Assembly: GCA_003450555.1 (NCBI GenBank)
Contig: DMFQ01000213.1
Span: 1 to 12,065, forward strand
DNA from: Ktedonobacter sp.
GTDB lineage: Bacteria; Chloroflexota; Ktedonobacteria; Ktedonobacterales; Ktedonobacteraceae
DNA length: 12,065 bases
Reading direction: 5' to 3'
In this document: positions 7,098-12,065 of the stretch, one piece after another
Position numbering within the stretch: position 1 is the stretch's first letter
How the letters are laid out: each line of letters starts with the position of its first letter
Notes under the pieces: model-generated
What the model was told of the DNA's origin: nothing
Seen by the model: the letters and a program-made list of their open reading frames with translations, nothing else
Database searches by the model: none
Position numbers and translations under genes: made by a program

Positions 7098-9206
7098 ATG
7101 TTGTTAAAAGCCGTTGAGCATAAAAACCTTCGTGTTGTCTATGGCGCCTGCCCCCATGACTGTCCCGATTGCTGCGCTCTCGAGACAGAGGTGGATGAAC
7201 ATGGGCGAGCTGTCAGCGTTCGTGGTCGCGCGGACCATCCAGTCACACGAGGATGGCTCTGCGCCAAAGTTAATCGTTACCTGGAGCGGGTCTATCATCC
7301 TGAACGTATCTTGTATCCTATGCGGCGTGTTGGCTCTAAGGGAAACGGTGCATTCGCGCGTATTTCGTGGGAAGAGGCAATCGCGGAGATTACTGGACGC
7401 TGGCGCACTATCATAGCTCAGCATGGTGCGGAATGCATATTACCCTACAGCTATGCAGGAACGCTTGGTATGGTCAATGGAGCGGTAACCGATAACAGAT
7501 TCTGGAATCGCTTAGGAGCCTGTCGGCTGGATCGTGCAATCTGTGGTCATGCTGCTGAAGATGCCGTGATACTGACTATTGGCGGGCGCCTGGCCCCTTC
7601 GCCGGAGATGTTGGTGCACAGCAAATTAGTGCTCATCTGGGGTAGTAATCCCGCCAGTACCGCCCCACACATCATGCCCTTCTTACGGCAGGCGCAACGC
7701 AATGGTACGCGCATCATCGTCATTGACCCCATTCGTACATTGACGGCTCGTTCCGCTGATTTGCATATTCAGCCTTATCCAGGTACAGATGCGGCACTTG
7801 CGCTTGCACTGATGCATGTAATGGTGACGGAAGAACTTCACCATCCTGAATGGATTGCGGCTCATACACTTGGTTGGGAGCACTTGCTTGAACGCATTAT
7901 GCAGTTTCCGCCTGAACGTGCCGCGGGAATAACGGGCCTTACAAGCGAGACAATTGTTGATCTTGCGCGCAGTTATGCCACAACGACACCTGCCCTCTTG
8001 CGCGTGACGGATGGTATTAATCGCCATACCAACGGCGGCCAGACCGTCCGTACTCTTGCCTGTCTACCTGCTCTGACGGGGCAATATGGGTTGCCTGGTG
8101 GAGGCCTTATGTACAGTACCAGCGACTGGTTGAAGTGGGATAGACAAGCGATAACGCATATTACTGATCCACTGTGTCCACCTGCGCCCCGTACTTTAAA
8201 TATGAATCGCCTGGGGGCAATACTTACAGGTGAAGCCGACCCGCCAATCTCCTCTCTCTTCGTTTACAACGCTAATCCGGTGGCTTCTTCTCCGAACGCG
8301 GGGAAAATCGTTGAAGGGCTGAAGCGCTCCGACCTGTTCACAATTGTACATGATCTTTTTGAGACCGACACAGCACGCTATGCTGATATCCTTTTACCGG
8401 CTACCAGTCAACTTGAACATGTAGATCTACACAAACCTTACGGCCATCTTTCACTCCAGTACAATATGCCCGCGATCTCTCCTCAGGGCGAGGCTCGCAG
8501 TAACTGGGATGTAATGCGGACGTTAGCTGCTGGGATGGGATTTGATGATCCCTGGTTACAGGAAGATGCTAATCAGGTCATTCGTGGAGTTCTCGAAGTC
8601 ACCGCGCAGCATACCCCTTTGCTTGCCGGTATAACGCTGGAGCGTTTACAAGCTGAAGGTTCGATTCCCCTGATCATACCAGACGATCAAAAGATCCCCT
8701 TTGCGGATGGAGCCTTCCGTACACCCTCTGGCAAAGTCGAATTTTACTCGGAACAGGCTGCTGTAAAAGGCTATGATCCCATTCCTGGTTGGGAACCTGA
8801 AGTAGAGTCACGTCTAGAAGAACCTGCTCAACGCTCTAGTAACGCGCGCCTGCCATTGTTGTGTCCGGCGGCTCATCACTTTGTGAGTTCGACATTTGGC
8901 AATCAGGAACGAATGATTGCTAAAGAAGGTGCTCCAACGCTGCGCATACACCCACTAGACGCTGCGCCGCGTGGGATTCTCGATGGCCAATTGGTGCGTG
9001 TGAGTAATGAGCGAGGAGAGTGTCAACTTGTGGCGGATGTGACAGAGGATGTGCGCCCGGGTGTGCTGGCAACTACCACGGTATGGTGGCCGAAGTTTAG
9101 TCCCGATCAGCGCAATGTCAATTGGACGACTTCCGATAGGTTGGCCGACTTCAACGGCGGAAGCACGTTCTACACGAACATGGTTACAGTCGAGGCGCTG
9201 TCTTAA
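7098..9206 (+). CDS. Molybdopterin-dependent oxidoreductase (DMSO reductase superfamily) with [4Fe-4S] site
   Basis: The 702-residue product is a single-chain molybdopterin enzyme. The N-terminal Fe-S motif is CPHDCPDCC, with C18, C22 and C26 as likely ligands and C55 in RGWLCAK as the fourth; K57 is the usual electron-relay lysine. Cofactor-domain hallmarks follow: RISWEEAI near 88, YSYAGTLG near 117-124, RAICGH near 146-151 with C149 as a plausible Mo ligand, LVLIWGSNP, and IVIDPIRT. TGQYGLPGGG lies mid-protein and a C-terminal dinucleotide-binding barrel near 585-700. There is no signal peptide or twin-arginine motif, so it should be cytoplasmic. No electron-transfer or membrane subunit is adjacent. 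It resembles the uncharacterised molybdopterin-containing oxidoreductases related to biotin sulfoxide and thiosulfate/polysulfide reductases; the substrate cannot be read from sequence. It follows the exonuclease gene by 11 bases. Confidence 0.92.
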   Translation: MLLKAVEHKNLRVVYGACPHDCPDCCALETEVDEHGRAVSVRGRADHPVTRGWLCAKVNRYLERVYHPERILYPMRRVGSKGNGAFARISWEEAIAEITGRWRTIIAQHGAECILPYSYAGTLGMVNGAVTDNRFWNRLGACRLDRAICGHAAEDAVILTIGGRLAPSPEMLVHSKLVLIWGSNPASTAPHIMPFLRQAQRNGTRIIVIDPIRTLTARSADLHIQPYPGTDAALALALMHVMVTEELHHPEWIAAHTLGWEHLLERIMQFPPERAAGITGLTSETIVDLARSYATTTPALLRVTDGINRHTNGGQTVRTLACLPALTGQYGLPGGGLMYSTSDWLKWDRQAITHITDPLCPPAPRTLNMNRLGAILTGEADPPISSLFVYNANPVASSPNAGKIVEGLKRSDLFTIVHDLFETDTARYADILLPATSQLEHVDLHKPYGHLSLQYNMPAISPQGEARSNWDVMRTLAAGMGFDDPWLQEDANQVIRGVLEVTAQHTPLLAGITLERLQAEGSIPLIIPDDQKIPFADGAFRTPSGKVEFYSEQAAVKGYDPIPGWEPEVESRLEEPAQRSSNARLPLLCPAAHHFVSSTFGNQERMIAKEGAPTLRIHPLDAAPRGILDGQLVRVSNERGECQLVADVTEDVRPGVLATTTVWWPKFSPDQRNVNWTTSDRLADFNGGSTFYTNMVTVEALS

Positions 9207-9356
9207 TTTTTTGCTCGATTGTCCTACTACAATGCATACTAATCTGATTTTTAAAATAGTTCATATTCTGTGACGGAATACGTCTTTACAGAAGAGTATT
9301 ATTAATGTATGGTATAATGGCGTGCAAGTGTTTAATAATTATGAGGGCTTAATTGA
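9207..9356. other. Intergenic region upstream of the histidine kinase
   Basis: This AT-rich gap holds the kinase promoter and a short imperfect inverted repeat, TATTCTG/CGGAATA, at 9264-9280 (7-base arms, one mismatch, three-base centre). That repeat lies about 33 bases upstream of the -10 and could be an activator site. No rho-independent terminator for the upstream operon is visible; a T-run at 9208-9213 lacks a stem. Confidence 0.5.
9310..9318 (+). promoter_or_regulatory. Extended -10 promoter of the histidine kinase gene
   Basis: TGGTATAAT combines a perfect TATAAT (9313-9318) with an upstream TG one base before it, the extended -10 form. No good -35 lies at 17 bases; a TTTACA at 9285-9290 is 22 bases away. 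An extended -10 commonly compensates for a weak -35. The start codon lies 38 bases downstream. Confidence 0.6.
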
Positions 9357-11366
9357 GTGAAACAGAATGATATTCCGCCGGTTTCCCAAATGAACGAACT
9401 GCAAGAAGCGGTTCAGTACGGCGAAACAACTATAGAATATCAGCGGAAAATACTCAAGTATATTACAGAAATCGGTTCTTCGCTGCGGCTGGATATGGAT
9501 ACGAATGCCCTCTTCAAGCGTGTATCTGAGGCCATTTGCAAAGCGGTGGGTTTCCGCTATTCTGCGCTGTACTTATCTGATGGTACTGGATATTTTCGTG
9601 CCCGCGCAACAACGGGATCAGGTGTTGAGGCAGAAGAATACCTACGTCAGCATCCGTTACCTGAGACTGTGGTCGCCCAACTAATTAGTGAAGAGTACCG
9701 GATGAGCGAGTCCTACTTTATTCCAGCAGAATCCCTTCTCTGGAAGGATGATCAAATTAACAGTTTCTTTGTAATGCCTGACGAAGTCAGCGAATCTTCT
9801 ACGATGTATGAGGAGCGGCACTTTTCTTCGGACCGCTTCTGGAATGCTGAGGATCTACTTCTGGTACCGCTCGTCAGTGGCGATAATAACTTTTTGGGAT
9901 TTTTGACGCCTGACGCACCACTCAACGGGCTGCGTCCGACAGGTGAGACCCTGTCTTTTCTCGAACTATTTGCTAATCAGGCCGCAGTCGTCATCGAGGG
10001 CGCACGATTGTATGAAGAAGCACAGCAAAATGTTGAAGAACGAGCGGCGCTTATTGAAATTGGGCGAGTGCTCTCGGCACCTGAAGCATTGCGTGACCTG
10101 GAAACGGTCTATCAGACGATTTATGAGCAGGTGAAGCGAGTGATGCCTGCGGATGCGTTCTTTGTTACGCGCTATCTCCATGCGACCGATTCACTGATGA
10201 TGGATTACTTGATCGACGAGGGAGTCAGGTACTCTCCGTTTGAGTATGAAAACTTTCCTGCAAATATGAAGAAGCTTCTTTTTGAGGAAAAGTTGGGATA
10301 TAATTTCGCTACAGCGCAAGAGTATGCATGTTTCACCAACGAAGCAGAACTTGAATTTGGTGATAATTTGTTTGGGAACATGCGTCCTTCGCAATCCCTT
10401 CTCTTCTCACCGATTCATTACGGTGAAAACGCTTTAGGACTGCTTTCAGCGCAAAGCTATCAGCCCAATGCCTATACCAAACGCCACATGGAAATGCTCA
10501 AAGAGATCAGCATACAGGCTGGTATTGCGATTACCAACGCTCGTTTGAATAGCGAGTTACGTGAAGCGCTGAAGCAGGCGCAAGTATCTGACCAACTCAA
10601 GAATCATTTTCTGATGACTGCTTCCCATGAACTCCGTACCCCGTTGACGGCCATTCAAGGCTATCTCGAATTGCTTGGTACTTTTGGCGAGGTAATTGAT
10701 GAGGAGGCGAAACTGCGTTTCCTCAATAATGCCCGTCGAGCCTGTGAAGAATTGGTCTTGCTGTTGGGAAACGTGATGGATACCAGCCGAGTTGATCAGG
10801 ACGGAGTCACACTCAACCTTGGGCCAGTTACGGTGCTAGAGGCTGTGCAGTTGATCCTTGAGATTCTGGAGCCGACCATTGCACGCGAGGAAAGACCTGT
10901 AGTAGTAAGCATACCTGACGACCTGACTGTTTGGGTTGATGATCTGCGGCTGCGTCAAATATTGCTTAACGTGGTAGGGAATGCATTGAAATACACGCCA
11001 CCTTTTTCACAGATTGAGATCTCTGCTGAAGAAGTGGGTGGTGGCACGTTGAGTGAGCGACTGCAATCCCTTGGGAGACACGATTTCCGTGCAACTGCTG
11101 ATCAGTATGTGATGATCATTGTCAGGGATTGGGGACCTGGAATAGGAGAGCAGGACCAGAGCCGCCTTTTTACCAAATTTATGCGCCTGGATAGCGCCTT
11201 AAATAGTGTACAACGCGGAGCCGGTCTGGGACTTTACCTCTGTCGCCAGTTGGTAGAGGCGATGGATGGGCATATATGGATAGAAAGTCAGGGTATTCCT
11301 GGTGAAGGATCGACATTTGTCATTGCTTTACCTCGCTATACCGATGAGGCTGGGAGAATGGGGTAG
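9357..11366 (+). CDS. Soluble hybrid-free histidine kinase with two GAF domains
   Basis: The 669-residue product has two sensory GAF-like domains (about residues 38-218 and 232-400). A short coiled linker leads to a HisKA domain with the phospho-acceptor H424 in ASHELRTP, then a HATPase_c domain. The ATP-binding boxes are intact: N538/N542 in NVVGNALKY, D591 in DWGPGIG, and GAGLGL at 621-626. There is no transmembrane segment or signal peptide, so it senses a cytoplasmic signal; the GAF ligands cannot be identified. No receiver domain or response-regulator gene is adjacent, making it an orphan kinase. Translation is assigned to GTG at 9357 because GAGGG (9343-9347) lies nine bases before it; the next in-frame ATG, at codon 12, has no comparable site. 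Its own promoter separates it from the upstream operon. Confidence 0.93.
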   Translation: MKQNDIPPVSQMNELQEAVQYGETTIEYQRKILKYITEIGSSLRLDMDTNALFKRVSEAICKAVGFRYSALYLSDGTGYFRARATTGSGVEAEEYLRQHPLPETVVAQLISEEYRMSESYFIPAESLLWKDDQINSFFVMPDEVSESSTMYEERHFSSDRFWNAEDLLLVPLVSGDNNFLGFLTPDAPLNGLRPTGETLSFLELFANQAAVVIEGARLYEEAQQNVEERAALIEIGRVLSAPEALRDLETVYQTIYEQVKRVMPADAFFVTRYLHATDSLMMDYLIDEGVRYSPFEYENFPANMKKLLFEEKLGYNFATAQEYACFTNEAELEFGDNLFGNMRPSQSLLFSPIHYGENALGLLSAQSYQPNAYTKRHMEMLKEISIQAGIAITNARLNSELREALKQAQVSDQLKNHFLMTASHELRTPLTAIQGYLELLGTFGEVIDEEAKLRFLNNARRACEELVLLLGNVMDTSRVDQDGVTLNLGPVTVLEAVQLILEILEPTIAREERPVVVSIPDDLTVWVDDLRLRQILLNVVGNALKYTPPFSQIEISAEEVGGGTLSERLQSLGRHDFRATADQYVMIIVRDWGPGIGEQDQSRLFTKFMRLDSALNSVQRGAGLGLYLCRQLVEAMDGHIWIESQGIPGEGSTFVIALPRYTDEAGRMG

Positions 11367-11380
11367 ATGAGTATAGTGAT

Positions 11381-11410
11381 TTGACGTGATTGAGCGTGCT
11401 ATGCTACCAT
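11381..11410 (+). promoter_or_regulatory. Candidate promoter of the small lysine-rich protein gene
   Basis: TTGACG (11381-11386) and TACCAT (11405-11410) are separated by 18 bases, with five and four consensus matches. It lies between the kinase stop codon and the small gene, about 40 bases before its ATG. A shared transcript with the kinase is also possible. Confidence 0.4.
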
Positions 11411-11451
11411 ACTCCTAGTAGTGGGGCATCCACTGTCTGAAGGAGAAATAA

Positions 11452-11811
11452 ATGAACCTATATCAACAGTTGTTAGTGGTGCGTGAACGTCTTGAAGGTA
11501 TCGGCGCGCATGATGATAGTATAGATCTAGTTGATAAGCTGGTGCAGAGGACGTTGATGGCGAAGGATGATAAAACCAATATCACACAAGTAAACGTATT
11601 GCGCCATATGTTGAGGATGCGTGAAGCCAGCGATAACTATAACATTTACAACGATTTACAAGAACTCATCAGTGAGAAAGATGAGGCAGAGGTTGCGGCG
11701 CGTGAAGATTCTACGCTGGCGGCTTATGTCGATACGGAACGACATCCAAAGCCAAAATCGTATTACAAAGCGCAGAAGGCTCAGAAAGAGAAAGACAAAA
11801 AGAAGGGCTAG
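11452..11811 (+). CDS. Small lysine-rich protein of unknown function
   Basis: I do not recognise this 119-residue protein. It has a strong Shine-Dalgarno (AAGGAG at 11440-11445, six bases before ATG), a candidate promoter and a terminator, so it is very probably a real gene. Residues 1-90 are predicted mostly helical and charged, with leucine-rich amphipathic stretches (LYQQLLVVRERLEGI near 3-17, VNVLRHMLRMRE near 47-58). The C-terminal 20 or so residues are a basic tail ending in KDKKKG. There is no signal peptide, membrane segment or cysteine. The shape would suit a helical adaptor or nucleic-acid-associated protein, but this is only composition-based. It lies 85 bases after the histidine kinase; a functional link is unproven. 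Confidence 0.8.
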   Translation: MNLYQQLLVVRERLEGIGAHDDSIDLVDKLVQRTLMAKDDKTNITQVNVLRHMLRMREASDNYNIYNDLQELISEKDEAEVAAREDSTLAAYVDTERHPKPKSYYKAQKAQKEKDKKKG

Positions 11812-11843
11812 TCAGATTTTTGAAGACTATCCCTTCTCTTTTT
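11801..11843 (+). terminator. Intrinsic terminator overlapping the stop codon of the small gene
   Basis: AGAAGGGCTAGTC (11801-11813) pairs with GACTATCCCTTCT (11825-11837): 12 pairs and one mismatch around an 11-base loop. A T-run (11839-11843) follows one base later. The 5' arm contains the last codons and the TAG stop (11809-11811). It insulates the tRNA-Gly unit from upstream transcription. Confidence 0.8.
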
Positions 11844-11861
11844 GAGTGAGTGTCAGAAAGC

Positions 11862-11890
11862 TTGACAATAGAATACACGTGGGCTATAAT
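11862..11890 (+). promoter_or_regulatory. Perfect consensus sigma-70 promoter of tRNA-Gly
   Basis: TTGACA (11862-11867) and TATAAT (11885-11890) are both exact consensus hexamers with the optimal 17-base spacer. The tRNA 5' end lies 22 bases after the -10. This predicts strong constitutive expression. Confidence 0.92.
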
Positions 11891-11912
11891 CCTGTTTGTT
11901 AGAAAGTGTAAT

Positions 11913-11987
11913 GCGGGTATGGTGTAGCGATAACATGCAACTTTCCCAAAGTTGAGACCACGGGTTTGAATCCCGTTACCCGCTCCA
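11913..11987 (+). tRNA. tRNA-Gly (anticodon CCC) with A19-U56 variant
   Basis: The 75-base cloverleaf is complete. The acceptor GCGGGTA/TACCCGC is followed by discriminator T and encoded CCA (11985-11987). The D-stem is GTGT/ACAT. The anticodon stem CAACT/AGTTG encloses loop TTCCCAA, with CCC at 11945-11947. The variable loop has five bases and the T-stem is ACGGG/CCCGT. The D-loop AGCGATA has A at position 19 (11930) instead of G. The T-loop TTTGAAT has T at position 56 (11967) instead of C. The two changes replace the conserved G19-C56 elbow pair by A19-U56. Other contacts (T8-A14, G15-C48, G18-T55) are kept. It should read GGG codons. Confidence 0.95.
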
Positions 11988-11988
11988 T

Positions 11989-12028
11989 AAAAAGAACCTC
12001 CTACCCAAACGATAGGAGGTTCTTTTTT
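11989..12028 (+). terminator. Strong intrinsic terminator after tRNA-Gly
   Basis: A 15-base arm (11989-12003) pairs perfectly with 12013-12027 around a nine-base loop. The core is GAACCTCCTA/TAGGAGGTTC, flanked by A-run and T-run. The T-run reaches 12028. It begins two bases after the encoded CCA, ending a single-tRNA transcription unit. The A-tract upstream means it could also act on the opposite strand. Confidence 0.93.
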
Positions 12029-12065
12029 GTTCACAAGGCTACTTTACCTCTGTGCTTGAATGTTC

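Noticed and set aside
11711..12034. Minus-strand open frame of 107 codons across the tRNA-Gly region
   Set aside because: It runs antisense through a tRNA gene, its promoter and two terminators, so it is not a plausible gene.

Overview
The window looks like chromosome of a Chloroflexota bacterium, most likely class Ktedonobacteria. I infer this from the gene styles (a large STAND/AAA ATPase with TPRs of a kind common in that group, a soluble two-GAF histidine kinase, a DinG-like protein with an N-terminal exonuclease), the moderate GC content and tRNA genes with encoded CCA ends. No rRNA or protein marker fixes the taxon, and no insertion sequence, CRISPR array or phage gene is visible.

Layout: (1) Positions 1-2582, minus strand: a signal-transduction ATPase whose C-terminus runs off the left edge; a C-terminal LuxR-type HTH is expected there but not seen. 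A 19-bp perfect inverted repeat lies directly before its start codon. (2) Positions 2583-2972: noncoding. (3) Positions 2973-3095: a single tRNA-His(GTG) gene on the minus strand with a near-consensus promoter. (4) Positions 3322-9206, plus strand: three closely spaced genes (gaps of 42 and 11 bases) that probably form one operon. They encode an RdgB/HAM1 dITP/XTP pyrophosphatase, a 1033-residue DinG-like protein with an intact DEDDh exonuclease but ruined helicase motifs, and a cytoplasmic molybdopterin/Fe-S oxidoreductase. (5) Positions 9313-11366: a soluble orphan histidine kinase with its own extended -10 promoter. (6) Positions 11452-11811: a small lysine-rich protein of unknown function, closed by a terminator that overlaps its stop codon. 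(7) Positions 11862-12028: a tRNA-Gly(CCC) unit with a perfect consensus promoter and a strong intrinsic terminator.

How the genes may work together: the central trio is the most unusual part. RdgB removes deaminated and N-hydroxylated purine nucleotides from the pool. The second gene keeps a 3'-5' exonuclease attached to what appears to be an ATPase-dead helicase scaffold. The third is a molybdenum enzyme of a superfamily that can reduce N- and S-oxides. A joint role in handling damaged or N-oxidised nucleobases is a testable hypothesis, not a demonstrated function. The other notable signal is the tRNA-Gly, in which the nearly universal G19-C56 tertiary pair is replaced by A19-U56.
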